A stretch of DNA of 64,000 bases from positions 17,704 to 81,703 of the forward strand of contig CAIOYD010000037.1 of the NCBI GenBank assembly GCA_903862415.1, given 5' to 3'. The translations under genes and the position numbers were made by a program. Each line of letters starts with the position of its first letter. Position 1 is the stretch's first letter. The notes below the pieces were generated by a model that was not told where the DNA came from, made no database searches, and worked only from the letters and a program-made list of their open reading frames with translations. This DNA comes from an uncultured Oxalobacteraceae bacterium (lineage in GTDB: Bacteria; Pseudomonadota; Gammaproteobacteria; Burkholderiales; Burkholderiaceae_D). Shown piece after piece: positions 38,049 through 47,329 of this stretch.

Positions 38049-38864
38049 CTACTTGACTGCCCCTTCCGTTCCCTCGGTTCCCATTGTCATCCGGTAAGCT
38101 GCGATGATGGGTATTGTTGTGACTAGCGTAATAAGTAAAGCGACGACATTAGTGACGGGCATATCGCGCGGCTTGGTGAGCTGATTAAGCAACCAGACCG
38201 GCAAGGTGCGTTGCGATCCTGCGGTAAAGGTAGTGACGATAATTTCATCGAAACTCAGAGCAAAAGCTAAAATCCCGCCCGCCAGCACGGCTGTGGCCAT
38301 GCCCGGCAAAACGATATGACGAAAAGTCTGAAAGGCATTGGAACCCAGATCCATGGAACATTCAATCAGGCTGACCGGAATCCGACGTAACCTGGCGACG
38401 ACGTTGTTGTACACCATGACCACGCAAAAGGTGGTGTGACCGATGACGATCGTCAGCAAACCAGGTTCCAGATCAAGCAGCCGCAGTGACGACAGCAAAG
38501 CTATGCCGGTAATAATGCCAGGCAGCGCAATCGGCAGATTGAACATCAGATGCAGCGTTTCACGGCCGGGAAATTCACGCCGGTAGACAGCCAGCGCGGC
38601 CATGGTGCCGAGCACGATGGCCAGCAGTGACGCCAGTGTGGCCACTTCCAGCGACAACAGTGCGGCCTGCAACATATCGCTGCGTTCAAACGCTTTGGAA
38701 AACCATTTCAGGGTAAAGCCGGAGAGCGGAAACGTGAAGGCACTGCTTTCATCGTTAAAGGCATACATGGCGATCACCAGAATCGGAAACAGCATAAACA
38801 GCATGCCAGCGGCAACCGCCAGTTTGAGCAGCCATGGGGCCTTTGGTTTATCGTCAGAGTGCAT
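38049..38864 (-). CDS. ydcV: Polyamine-type ABC transporter permease (YdcV/PotC-like)
   Basis: A 271-residue inner-membrane permease with six helices. The EAA loop, which contacts the ATPase, is [22 protein letters not shown]. The start at 38864 ([11 protein letters not shown]) was chosen because upstream residues of the longer frame are the out-of-frame shadow of the previous gene. It overlaps ydcU by 11 bases, a sign of translational coupling. With ydcU it forms the membrane channel. Confidence 0.88.
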   Translation of the reverse strand: MHSDDKPKAPWLLKLAVAAGMLFMLFPILVIAMYAFNDESSAFTFPLSGFTLKWFSKAFERSDMLQAALLSLEVATLASLLAIVLGTMAALAVYRREFPGRETLHLMFNLPIALPGIITGIALLSSLRLLDLEPGLLTIVIGHTTFCVVMVYNNVVARLRRIPVSLIECSMDLGSNAFQTFRHIVLPGMATAVLAGGILAFALSFDEIIVTTFTAGSQRTLPVWLLNQLTKPRDMPVTNVVALLITLVTTIPIIAAYRMTMGTEGTEGAVK

Positions 38865-39786
38865 CAAACGCTCCCAGTTTTTTGGCCAGCCACAGCCACG
38901 CACCGACCACAATCACCGGAATCACTGTCAGCGCTGCCGCCAGCGGAACATTACCGATCGCACCCTGATATTTATACACAGCAGTGCCGAGAAAATCGCC
39001 CGAGGGACCGACAACGGTGGGAATAATATAGTCACCAAAAGTGAGACAAAAAGTAAAGATCGAACCAGCGGCCACACCGGGAATCGACAACGGTAAAACC
39101 ACGTTGCGAAAGGTTTTTCCCGGAGTCGCGCCCAGATCGGCCGAGGCATTGAGCAGCGAGGGGGAAATCCGTTCCACCGAGGCTTGGATTGGTAAAATCA
39201 TGAACGGCAGCCACATATAGGTGAACACCAGAAACCTTCCCAGATGCGAGGTGGCCAGGGTATTGCCGCCAACACCGGGCACGGCCAGCACCAGACCAAG
39301 CACATCATTGAGACCCAGGCTGGCAATAAACCATTGCGCTATCCCCTGCTTGGCCAGAATCACGGTCCAGGCGTAAGTTTTGACGATGTAGCTGGCCCAC
39401 ATCGGTATCATCACCGCCACATACATCAGACCTTTCATGCGACCACTGGCATAACGCGCCATGTAATACGAAATCGGATAGCCGATTACCGCACAAGCCA
39501 GCGTGACGGCTAAGGCGGTGGTGAAGGTGCGCAGCAAAATATCCAGATGGGCTGGTTCAGTAAACACCAGCTTGAAGTTATCCAGCGTCAGGGTGGAACT
39601 GACGGTCATGGAAAATTCATCAAAGCTGTACAGGCTTTGCATTAACAGCGCTAACAGCGGCAAAATATAAAACACGGCAAACCACAATAACGGCGGCCCG
39701 AGCAACAGCCACAGCCGCAGATTCGGATGGCGGTACAGGCTGGTGGATAGTGCTCCGCCGGGTGTGGAAAAAGTCATGGCGCTCAT
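38854..39786 (-). CDS. ydcU: Polyamine-type ABC transporter permease (YdcU/PotB-like)
   Basis: A 310-residue permease. The family pattern starts with [29 protein letters not shown], and the EAA loop is [25 protein letters not shown]. Six helices are visible. The start overlaps the ydcT stop by one base, and the end overlaps the ydcV start. It pairs with YdcV in the inner membrane. Confidence 0.88.
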   Translation of the reverse strand: MSAMTFSTPGGALSTSLYRHPNLRLWLLLGPPLLWFAVFYILPLLALLMQSLYSFDEFSMTVSSTLTLDNFKLVFTEPAHLDILLRTFTTALAVTLACAVIGYPISYYMARYASGRMKGLMYVAVMIPMWASYIVKTYAWTVILAKQGIAQWFIASLGLNDVLGLVLAVPGVGGNTLATSHLGRFLVFTYMWLPFMILPIQASVERISPSLLNASADLGATPGKTFRNVVLPLSIPGVAAGSIFTFCLTFGDYIIPTVVGPSGDFLGTAVYKYQGAIGNVPLAAALTVIPVIVVGAWLWLAKKLGAFDAL

Positions 39787-40796
39787 CAGCGATCCAGCGC
39801 AATCATGTGTTGACGCGGCCAGCTCAGTGTGACTTGCTGACCAACCCGGGCAGCATTATCTTCCTGTGCCACCACGGCTTTGAGCATCTGCCCCATGACT
39901 TCCACTTCATAATGACTGACCGCACCATGAAACTGAATCGCCACCAACACACCACAGATACTGACTGTTTGCACACTCATCTGACCAACATCACCGGCCG
40001 CAATTTGCACCAGTTCCGGACGGATCGCCGCAATATCGGTGCTGTTGCCGCATACTCTGGCCAGGTCACCGCGCAAGACATTGGCACCACCAACAAAGTC
40101 GGCCACAAAGGCGCTCGCCGGTTGTTGATACAGCATACGCGGGGTGGCTATCTGTTCGATTTTGCCCTGAGCAAATACCGCCACCCGATCCGACATCGAC
40201 ATGGCTTCACCCTGATCATGGGTTACATACACGAAGGTAATACCTAACTGCTGATGCAGTTTTTTGAGTTCAATCTGCATTTGTTCACGCAGACGCAAAT
40301 CCAGTGCGCCCAGCGGCTCGTCAAGCAACAACACTTTGGGACGATTCACCAGTGCGCGTGCCAGCGCCACACGCTGACGCTGCCCACCGGAGAGTTGCGC
40401 CGGTTTGCGGGCATCAAAACCGGACAAGGCTACCTGCCCGAGTGCTTCTCTGGCACGACTGCTGCGCTCGGCCGGAGCGATGCCACGCATGCGCAAACCG
40501 TATTCGACATTCTGCAATACCGTCAGATGGGGAAACAGCGCGTAATCCTGAAACACGGTATTCACATCACGGTCATACGGTGCTGTGCTGGTCATGTCCT
40601 GACCACTGAGCATGACTTTGCCACTGCTGGGATGTTCAAAGCCGGCAATCAGGCGCAGGCAGGTGGTCTTGCCGGAACCCGAAGGCCCGAGCATGGAAAA
40701 AAACTCGCCCGGCTCAATGGTCACCGAGACGTCGTTGACGGCCATGACGGCACCGTAACGACGGCTGACGGATTGCAGTTCAATAGTAGCTTGCAT
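39786..40796 (-). CDS. ydcT: Polyamine-type ABC transporter ATP-binding protein (YdcT/PotA-like)
   Basis: A 336-residue ATPase. Walker A GPSGSGKT (about 37-44), Q-loop FQDYALFPHLTV, signature LSGGQRQRVALARALV, Walker B VLLLDEPLGALD and switch histidine in YVTHDQGEAM are all present. The C-terminal third is a TOBE-type regulatory domain. The long upstream extension to 40997 was rejected because it lies inside the ydcS gene and the ATG at 40796 fits family N-termini. It starts 4 bases after the ydcS stop. Confidence 0.92.
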   Translation of the reverse strand: MQATIELQSVSRRYGAVMAVNDVSVTIEPGEFFSMLGPSGSGKTTCLRLIAGFEHPSSGKVMLSGQDMTSTAPYDRDVNTVFQDYALFPHLTVLQNVEYGLRMRGIAPAERSSRAREALGQVALSGFDARKPAQLSGGQRQRVALARALVNRPKVLLLDEPLGALDLRLREQMQIELKKLHQQLGITFVYVTHDQGEAMSMSDRVAVFAQGKIEQIATPRMLYQQPASAFVADFVGGANVLRGDLARVCGNSTDIAAIRPELVQIAAGDVGQMSVQTVSICGVLVAIQFHGAVSHYEVEVMGQMLKAVVAQEDNAARVGQQVTLSWPRQHMIALDR

Positions 40797-40800
40797 GACT

Positions 40801-41952
40801 TCAGCGCCCGCCCATAATGCCGATGTAATCGGCGGTCCAGCGACTGTAAGGCACGCAGGTTCCGGTCGCACATTTGGCTTGCGGGGTTTTCCAGAAAGCG
40901 ATTTTGTCGAATTTATCGTAGCCATTGGTGCTGCAGGGTTTGCCGCCGCCCGGAGTAGCTGCCTTGCAGGCGGTGATGGTGACTGGATTGGAACCAAACC
41001 ATTCAGCCACCGGTGCCTGTACTTTGTCGTTGAGTGACCAGTTCATCCAGGCATAGGCACAATTCAGGTGTTTGGCTTTGGCATGCAGCATGGTGGTATC
41101 CGCCCAGCCAGTCATGCCCTCTTTTGGCATGGAAGAAGCGATATGTTTTTTCTCACCCTGCAGCAAATTGACCTGCACCGGCCAGGAACTCGACGCAACT
41201 ACGCCTTCGCTCTTGAAATCGGACATCTGCACGTTATAGTCATGCCAGTAGCGATGGATCAGCGGTTTTTGCTTGCGCAACAGTTCCAGCACGGCATCGT
41301 ATTGAGTCTGGGTGAGTTCATACGGATCGGTGATGCCCAGGTCAGGACGTTTCGCTTTCAGATACAGCGCCGCATCGGCGATATAAATCGCACCTTCGTA
41401 AGCCTGCACCCTGCCCTTGTTGGATTTTCCATCCGGTAAATTTTGTTGCTCAAAAACTACAGACCAGGAATCCGGTGCTTTTTTGAACACATCGGTGTTG
41501 TACATCAGTACATTCGGACCCCACTGGTAAGGAACACCGTAGGTTTTATCGCCAACCACAAACCACGGGGCTTTTTTCAGCCGTGGGTCGAGTTGCTCCC
41601 AGGCTTTGATACGACCGGTATCGACTGCCTGCACTTTGCCTGACGCTACCAGCCGCAGTGAAGCGTCGCCGGAAGCAGTCACCAGGTCATACACACCCTG
41701 TGTCATTAACGACACCATTTCATCCGAAGTAGCGGCCGTTTTGACGTTGACCATACAGCCCGTGTCTTTTTCAAACTGGCTGACCCAGTTGTAGGCCTTG
41801 TCGGTTTCACCACGTTCGATGTAACCTGGCCAGGCAACGATATCGAGCTGCCCTTCACCCTTGGGAGTGGTCTCGGCATAACTGATGCTGGAAAGAAACG
41901 CCAGGCCAACGGACAAGGCTAAAATCAGATGAGAAGGTTTGATGTAGGTCAT
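40801..41952 (-). CDS. ydcS: Polyamine-type ABC transporter substrate-binding protein (YdcS-like)
   Basis: A 383-residue periplasmic binding protein with signal peptide (ending SSISYA). Text such as LDIVAWPGYIERGETDKAYNWV, NVKTAATSDEMVSLMTQG, LVTASGDASLRL, YGVPYQWGPNVLMYNTD and the C-terminal RWTADYIGIMGGR closely matches what I recall of E. coli YdcS. YdcS-type proteins deliver putrescine or related amines; a polyhydroxybutyrate synthase activity has also been reported for E. coli YdcS. It leads the ten-gene run, divergent from a LysR gene. Confidence 0.9.
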   Translation of the reverse strand: MTYIKPSHLILALSVGLAFLSSISYAETTPKGEGQLDIVAWPGYIERGETDKAYNWVSQFEKDTGCMVNVKTAATSDEMVSLMTQGVYDLVTASGDASLRLVASGKVQAVDTGRIKAWEQLDPRLKKAPWFVVGDKTYGVPYQWGPNVLMYNTDVFKKAPDSWSVVFEQQNLPDGKSNKGRVQAYEGAIYIADAALYLKAKRPDLGITDPYELTQTQYDAVLELLRKQKPLIHRYWHDYNVQMSDFKSEGVVASSSWPVQVNLLQGEKKHIASSMPKEGMTGWADTTMLHAKAKHLNCAYAWMNWSLNDKVQAPVAEWFGSNPVTITACKAATPGGGKPCSTNGYDKFDKIAFWKTPQAKCATGTCVPYSRWTADYIGIMGGR

Positions 41953-42008
41953 ACAGGTCTCCTGTTTATATGCAACAAAATATACTTAAAGAAATTTGTA
42001 TTGAAAAT

Positions 42009-42045
42009 ACCGATATGGTTATACTGTCTATCGGTTTTCCCGATA
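42009..42045. promoter_or_regulatory. Three related half-sites in the ydcS-lysR divergent region
   Basis: ACCGATA (42009-42015), TATCGGT (42029-42035) and CCCGATA (42039-42045) form a 7-bp inverted repeat with a 13-base spacer plus a third, inverted half-site. This layout, between a LysR gene and its divergent target, suits LysR recognition and activation sites. Confidence 0.6.
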
Positions 42046-42080
42046 ACAGATTTCACAATCAAGATTAAACCATAACAACT

Positions 42081-43040
42081 ATGTCACTAACCCTGAAATC
42101 CATGGAGTATTTCAATGCTGTCGCTGAGTCGGGAGCGATCTCGGTGGCGATGCAAAACCTGAACGTGTCACAGGCAGCGATTACCGAATCGATACAGCGT
42201 CTGGAAACGCATCTGGGGGTATTGTTGTTTCGACGCCACGCCCGAGGGATGGCACTGACCCATGCCGGTCATGAATTCTGGCGTCATACCCAACGAATTC
42301 TGGCGTCCATCTCTGCCGCCGAAGAAGCGCTGGCAGCGCGCCCGGATTCCGTTTCCGGCGAACTGGTGATCGGCTCGATCAGTCCGCTGACCGGGTATTA
42401 CCTGCCCGGCCTGCTGGAACGCTACCGCCGCACGTTTCCCAAAGTGGCCACCCGCATCATGGAAGATGCCGGACACTATATAGAGCACCAGTTAATCAAC
42501 GGCGAGCTCGATGTGGCACTCACGGCAACGTCGGCGATGGAAAATACCGGCTCATTTCATATTTCAACCCTGGTCAGCTCACCCTGGCGTTTATGGGTAT
42601 CATCACGGCATGCGTTTGCCGACCGCACCAGCATCTCGATTGCCGACATTAAAAACGAATCGGTGATTGTGCTGCTCAATGATGAACTCGAACGCGGTTC
42701 CGGCAACGTCTGGAAAAACATGGGCATACGGCCGCGCAGCATTACCCGCACGCGATCAATTGAAGCGGTGCGCAGTCTGGTGGCCACCGGTTATGGCGTG
42801 TGCCTGTTGCCGCAGGTATTATTCCGTTCCTGGTCGCTCGAAGGTACGCAGTTGCTGTGCATTCCACTGGTGGAAGATATTGCGCCACTCGATATCGGCG
42901 TGGTCTGGCGGCGCGGGGCTGACATCAGCTCGATTGCTCAAGGATTTATCGCCACCGCCAGTGAATACGGCCAATCCCTGCAACCGAGCTTCAAGATGCC
43001 CGCTCCCAATCAGAATGGCTTTGTTCAGTCGCTAGGATAA
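42081..43040 (+). CDS. LysR-family transcriptional regulator, likely of the ydcSTUV-patD run
   Basis: A 319-residue regulator. The N-terminal winged helix (about 1-62) has YFNAVAESGAISVAMQNLNVSQAAITESIQRLETHLGVLLFRRHARG, the standard LysR helix-turn-helix text. The co-inducer domain begins GELVIGSISPLTGYYLPGLLERYRRTFP. It is divergent from ydcS with three related half-sites between. E. coli uses the MocR-type YdcR at this locus instead, so regulation here differs. The inducer is probably an amine or its aldehyde/acid product; that is inference. Confidence 0.87.
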   Translation: MSLTLKSMEYFNAVAESGAISVAMQNLNVSQAAITESIQRLETHLGVLLFRRHARGMALTHAGHEFWRHTQRILASISAAEEALAARPDSVSGELVIGSISPLTGYYLPGLLERYRRTFPKVATRIMEDAGHYIEHQLINGELDVALTATSAMENTGSFHISTLVSSPWRLWVSSRHAFADRTSISIADIKNESVIVLLNDELERGSGNVWKNMGIRPRSITRTRSIEAVRSLVATGYGVCLLPQVLFRSWSLEGTQLLCIPLVEDIAPLDIGVVWRRGADISSIAQGFIATASEYGQSLQPSFKMPAPNQNGFVQSLG

Positions 43041-43046
43041 GCAAGT

Positions 43047-44513
43047 TCAGGATGCACGCTCGACCACAAATTCTTGCATCACAAAGCGGCCGAGCCTGCG
43101 GCGCATGAAGAACGTGGTCCACGGCCAGTTGGTGCTGTTACGTCCGTTTTTGTCGATGAAGTAACTGCTGCAGCCACTGTTCCACACCGTTTTTTGCAGC
43201 GAACTTTGCACCGCTGCGTTATAAGCAGCCGTGCGTTCGGGACACACCTCTATGCTGGCAAGCTTTTCCCTGCGCGCTGTGCGTATGGCTGAGACGATAA
43301 AGCGCAGCTGCGCCTCGATGATGACAAAGGCCGAGGTAAATGAATACAGGTTGGGTCCGAAGGTGAGGAACATATTGGGACAGTCTTGCGCCATGGTGCC
43401 AAGATAGGCCTGTGGGGATCCACTCCAACGCGCCGCCAGCACGCTGCCACTCTTACCAATAATGCGCTCGGCGATGGGTGGGTTGGCCACTTCAAAGCCA
43501 GTAGCAAAAATGATGGCATCTACCTCACACTGTTTGCCGTCGCTGTCAGTGAGCGTATTACCCGCTATAGAGGCAATACCTCCCACCACCTCCACGTTGG
43601 TTTTGGCCAGTGCACGGTACCAGCTGTTGGACAGCAGGATGCGTTTGCAGCCGATGGAAAAATCCGGCGTAACACGCTCCTGCAGAGCGTGGTCTTTGAT
43701 GCCGCGCTGAATGTTTTTAAGCCCAGCAGCCTGCAACTTGCGCAGCATAAACTTGTACTTCAGCCCGCTGTTAAGCAACTCGAACTGCAGATAAAGCGCC
43801 GTACGCAGCAGCGACTGAACCCACGGGAAGCGCGTAAAAATACCCTGCCAGCGCGGCGAAATGAGCGAGTCTATCTTAGGCAGCACCCAGGGTGCGGTGC
43901 GCTGGAACAGCGTGAGCCTTTGTACCTGCGGCTGAATTTTCGGCACAAACTGAATCGCCGACGCGCCGGAGCCAATGACCGCCACACGCTTACCCTGTAG
44001 GTCATATCCATGGTTCCACTGCGCAGAATGGAAGCGCTCGCCGGTGAAGGTATCGAGGCCAGGAATGCGTGGCATGATGGGCACATGCATAGGTCCGCAG
44101 GCCATCACCACAAAGTCCGCAAGGTAGGTGCCGTGCGAGGTTTTCAGCTCCCAGTATTTGCCGTCCCGCAACCAGCGAGCCTGCAACAACTCGGTGTTCA
44201 GGCGCACCCGTTGCATCACACCGAACTTGCGGGCGGTGTCCACGGTGTACTGTTTAATCTCTTCCTGTTTCGCAAACAACCGGCTCCAGCGCGGGTTGGG
44301 CGCAAAGGAATAGGAATACAGCGCGGATGGCACATCGCAGCCGCAATCGGGATAATGGTTGTCGCGCCACACACCGCCGATTTCCTGCGCCTTTTCCAGC
44401 ACGATGTAATCCACACCCTCCTGTTGCAATTGGATGGCGGCACCAATGCCGGCAAAGCCTGCGCCGACGATGATGACAGGGAAGCGGTCTGGTTGGGAGT
44501 CAGTAGTTTGCAT
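43047..44513 (-). CDS. Flavin-containing monooxygenase, Baeyer-Villiger type
   Basis: A 488-residue FAD/NADPH enzyme. The FAD loop is GAGFAGIG (17-24), the second Rossmann loop is GSGASAIQ (181-188), and the Baeyer-Villiger fingerprint FxGxxxHxxxW is matched by FTGERFHSAQW (156-166), with Asn instead of the usual Pro or Asp after the Trp. Such enzymes insert oxygen next to a ketone, giving an ester or lactone. It ends the SDR-sulfatase-monooxygenase operon (3 bases after the sulfatase stop), so its ketone could come from the SDR acting on the alcohol released by the sulfatase. Substrate unknown. Confidence 0.88.
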   Translation of the reverse strand: MQTTDSQPDRFPVIIVGAGFAGIGAAIQLQQEGVDYIVLEKAQEIGGVWRDNHYPDCGCDVPSALYSYSFAPNPRWSRLFAKQEEIKQYTVDTARKFGVMQRVRLNTELLQARWLRDGKYWELKTSHGTYLADFVVMACGPMHVPIMPRIPGLDTFTGERFHSAQWNHGYDLQGKRVAVIGSGASAIQFVPKIQPQVQRLTLFQRTAPWVLPKIDSLISPRWQGIFTRFPWVQSLLRTALYLQFELLNSGLKYKFMLRKLQAAGLKNIQRGIKDHALQERVTPDFSIGCKRILLSNSWYRALAKTNVEVVGGIASIAGNTLTDSDGKQCEVDAIIFATGFEVANPPIAERIIGKSGSVLAARWSGSPQAYLGTMAQDCPNMFLTFGPNLYSFTSAFVIIEAQLRFIVSAIRTARREKLASIEVCPERTAAYNAAVQSSLQKTVWNSGCSSYFIDKNGRNSTNWPWTTFFMRRRLGRFVMQEFVVERAS

Positions 44514-44516
44514 AGA

Positions 44517-46337
44517 TCATATCCGGGGGTGGGATGGCTGCGCAGCCGCCTGGCGCCGCGCCCTGCGCACATAGTTGAAGGCGGCAAAGAGTATAACGAC
44601 CAAGGCCAGCAGCCAGGGAAGTGCGGACAGGATTTTGGGAATCAGGTAATGGTGCAGCGCATAGTGCAGAGCGGCCTTTTGCAAATCAAAGTCGTCAGGC
44701 ACCGGTAACACACCATTGGATTGTGCATAGGCCTGGTAGTCGGCAAGCATGGCCTGATAGCGCGCAGGCTGCACGGTGGCCAGATTGTGCACTTCACCGG
44801 GGTCGGCCTGGAGGTTATATAAGCGCCATTGGCCATCGCCCAGGGGAGCGATGTTTTTTACCAACTTGAAATCGCCCTTGAACAAGGCGGCCGAGCCGGC
44901 AAGCTCATACCCGACAGGTTCATCGGGACCATACACGGTGCGGGCCTGTCCGAGCAGCAGCGGCAGCATGCTTTTCCCACTCAGCGGCTCCACCGGCTGC
45001 CCTTTATACGTATTCGTATGGAGCGCTACGCCAGCGGCTTGCAGCATGGTCGGCACGATGTCATTCACATGGGCAAACGCACTCACCGAGCGATTTCCCT
45101 GCATGCCGGCAACGCCCGAAATGATGAGCGGCACCCGCAGCCCACCCTCACCTGCGAAGTACTTATATCCATGCAATGGCGACACGGTTGCGCTGGCCCA
45201 GTTCGGCCCGTTGGCCGAAAAAGTGCCTTTTCCGCCCATTTCCTCTGCAACGGTGACATAGTTCATTTTCAGCCAGGCATTCGCCGGGGGAATATCAAAC
45301 GGATTGGCAGGATCAGAACCGTTGTCGGACAAAAATACAAACACGGTGTTGTCATACTCGCCGATCGCTTTCAGGTGCGCAATCAGTCGTCCCACGTGAT
45401 AGTCCATGGCTTCGGCCATGGCCGCATAGACTTCCATGTGTTTTGCATGCCAGCGTTTTTTGTCCGGGCTCAGCAGCTCCCAGTCGGTTGTACTGGGTAA
45501 TGTGGCCAAGTCCGTTCCAGCCGGCACAAGACCTTGGGCAATGGCACTGGCACGGCGCTCCTGTCGCAGCTGCCCCCAACCCCTGTCGTAGCGTCCGCGG
45601 TATTTCTCTACAAATTCGCGCGGTGCCTGCAGGGGGATATGGTTGGCCTGAAAGCCGATGTAGGCAAAGAATGGTTTGTCGTTCTTGCGTCCCGCGTCTA
45701 TGTAGTCAATGGCCTTGTCGACAAAAAAACGCGATGAATAAAAATCTTCGGGCAGCTGGGCTTCGCGATCCTGCTCAAACCAGTAGGCCTTGTCGTACAA
45801 CATCATGTAGGTGCGGTTTTCCCAGTTATCGGAGCCGCTGTCAGCCTGAATAAAAGAGCGGTCGAAGCCGCGCTTGCCCGGCAATTGCTCAGGAGCCTTT
45901 CCCAAGTGCCATTTGCCAGTGATGTAGGTCTGATAGCCGCTGTCGCGCAGCAAGGTGGCCAGTGTGACTGCGCGGTCGTTGAGCACGCCTTCATAGTTCG
46001 GTTTGCCTTCGTGCTCGGCGGGCGTGGTTTCGGGCATGTTGCCCACACCATTGCGGTGGTTGTCCACGCCAGTCAACAGCATGGCACGTGTAGGGGAACA
46101 GACAGAAGCCACATGAAAGTTGGAAAACTTCACCCCCAAACGCGCCAGCTCGTCGAGGTTGGGCGTGGCGATCTCGCTGCCAAAGGCTCCGACATCGGTG
46201 TACCCCCAGTCGTCCGCCACCAGAACGACGATGTTCGGCCTTGGTGCCGCGACCGCCATAGTGCCGACGAGCGCCAGTGCGCACCAGCAAACGAGTTGCC
46301 TGCTTTTGCGAAGGATGTCAGGGAAAGCGCTATTCAC
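44517..46337 (-). CDS. Arylsulfatase-family sulfatase (type I, formylglycine)
   Basis: A 606-residue exported sulfatase starting at GTG. It has a signal peptide (about 1-30), metal-binding Asp pair in VADDWGY (about 42-43), and the formylglycine motif Cys80-Ser-Pro-Thr-Arg84 in CSPTRAMLLTG. GKWHLG, DYHVGRLIAHL and VFLSDNGSD follow. A C-terminal hydrophobic helix with Arg tail (PWLLALVVILFAAFNYVRRARR) suggests membrane anchoring. The cysteine must be converted by a formylglycine-generating enzyme, and one is encoded at 59359-60426. Its GTG overlaps the SDR stop by 4 bases. A close paralogue lies at the right edge. Confidence 0.93.
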   Translation of the reverse strand: MNSAFPDILRKSRQLVCWCALALVGTMAVAAPRPNIVVLVADDWGYTDVGAFGSEIATPNLDELARLGVKFSNFHVASVCSPTRAMLLTGVDNHRNGVGNMPETTPAEHEGKPNYEGVLNDRAVTLATLLRDSGYQTYITGKWHLGKAPEQLPGKRGFDRSFIQADSGSDNWENRTYMMLYDKAYWFEQDREAQLPEDFYSSRFFVDKAIDYIDAGRKNDKPFFAYIGFQANHIPLQAPREFVEKYRGRYDRGWGQLRQERRASAIAQGLVPAGTDLATLPSTTDWELLSPDKKRWHAKHMEVYAAMAEAMDYHVGRLIAHLKAIGEYDNTVFVFLSDNGSDPANPFDIPPANAWLKMNYVTVAEEMGGKGTFSANGPNWASATVSPLHGYKYFAGEGGLRVPLIISGVAGMQGNRSVSAFAHVNDIVPTMLQAAGVALHTNTYKGQPVEPLSGKSMLPLLLGQARTVYGPDEPVGYELAGSAALFKGDFKLVKNIAPLGDGQWRLYNLQADPGEVHNLATVQPARYQAMLADYQAYAQSNGVLPVPDDFDLQKAALHYALHHYLIPKILSALPWLLALVVILFAAFNYVRRARRQAAAQPSHPRI

Positions 46338-47230
46338 GTTGTTTCGCCCTGTGTGGACTGAGCGGGGCTGTGCGAACTTTCAAGCATGCGGCCTTCATAT
46401 GCTGCTCGGGCATTGCTATCCAGACTGGTCATCATGCGGTCAGCCTTGATCTTTTTACGCAGCGCCTGCATCCAGGAACGCGGCATCAGGGCCACGGCCA
46501 AATCATTCCACTTCAGGTAGTCAGGCACCGTAATGATGTCCTTGCGCGATGCGCAACTCGCCACGATGGCCCGCGCAATGGTGCGGGGAGATACCACCGG
46601 CAGTCCATTACCCTGAGGAATTCCGGTGATCAGTTCGGTACGCACCGCTGTGGGCAGCACCTGCGACACGCTCACGCCCCGGTGCGCCACTTCTTCACGT
46701 ACCACCATGCTCAAACCGACCGCGCCGAATTTACTCGCGGCATAGACAGCGGCGCCGGGAATCGGAAATTTACCGGCCATTGAGGTGACATTCACGATGT
46801 GGCCGCGGCCGCGTGCCAGCATGGCGGGCAGCGCCAGGCGCATGCCTTGTAACGGCCCCCAGAGGTTAACTTCGATCATGGCGCGGCTCTTGGCGTCAGA
46901 CTCCTCCAGAAACGGCCCGACGGCCATAACACCGGCATTGTTCACCAGAATATCGATGGGGCCCACGCGGCGCTCTACCGTCTGGAGGAAATTGGAAAAG
47001 GATGCCTTGTCGGTCACGTCCACCTGAAACGGGGTCACGCGGTCACCCACTTCGGCGGCCGTGGTGGTAACCAACTCCAGGCTCAAGTCACCAATACACA
47101 CCTTGGCACCGAGTGCGGCAAAGGCCTCGGCAGTGGCGCGCCCGATACCTCGCCCACCGCCGGTAATGACAACCACTGCACCGTCCAGCCGGATCGGCGG
47201 AAACAGTTCTTTTTTAGAAAAAATGCCCAT
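46334..47230 (-). CDS. Short-chain dehydrogenase/reductase
   Basis: A 298-residue NAD(P)-dependent oxidoreductase. Cofactor loop TGGGRGIGRATAEA, LVNNAGVMAVGPF, catalytic Ser in VNVTSMAG, and Tyr-Lys pair in YAASKFGAVGLS are all present. The first strand follows a short leader, MGIFSKKELFPPIRLDGAVVV. It would interconvert an alcohol and a ketone. It is the first gene of the sulfatase-monooxygenase operon and divergent from a TetR gene, with a perfect palindrome between them. Confidence 0.92.
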   Translation of the reverse strand: MGIFSKKELFPPIRLDGAVVVITGGGRGIGRATAEAFAALGAKVCIGDLSLELVTTTAAEVGDRVTPFQVDVTDKASFSNFLQTVERRVGPIDILVNNAGVMAVGPFLEESDAKSRAMIEVNLWGPLQGMRLALPAMLARGRGHIVNVTSMAGKFPIPGAAVYAASKFGAVGLSMVVREEVAHRGVSVSQVLPTAVRTELITGIPQGNGLPVVSPRTIARAIVASCASRKDIITVPDYLKWNDLAVALMPRSWMQALRKKIKADRMMTSLDSNARAAYEGRMLESSHSPAQSTQGETT

Positions 47231-47256
47231 GCTGGTCTCCGTATTTTTTTATAAGC

Positions 47257-47285
47257 GTATTCAAATACCCTCGGTATTTGAATAC
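47257..47285. promoter_or_regulatory. Perfect 13+3+13 palindrome, likely TetR operator
   Basis: GTATTCAAATACC and GGTATTTGAATAC flank CTC, centred at 47271, between the SDR start (47230) and the TetR start (47330). Each arm is itself nearly palindromic. The position and symmetry match TetR-family operators that control both divergent genes. Confidence 0.82.
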
Positions 47286-47329
47286 TATCAGTTATAATTA
47301 ACGCCTGTCAACACCTTGCACAATTTGAA

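Noticed and set aside
40797..40997. N-terminal extension of the YdcT ATPase frame
   Set aside because: It lies inside the ydcS coding region; the ATG at 40796 gives the normal family N-terminus.
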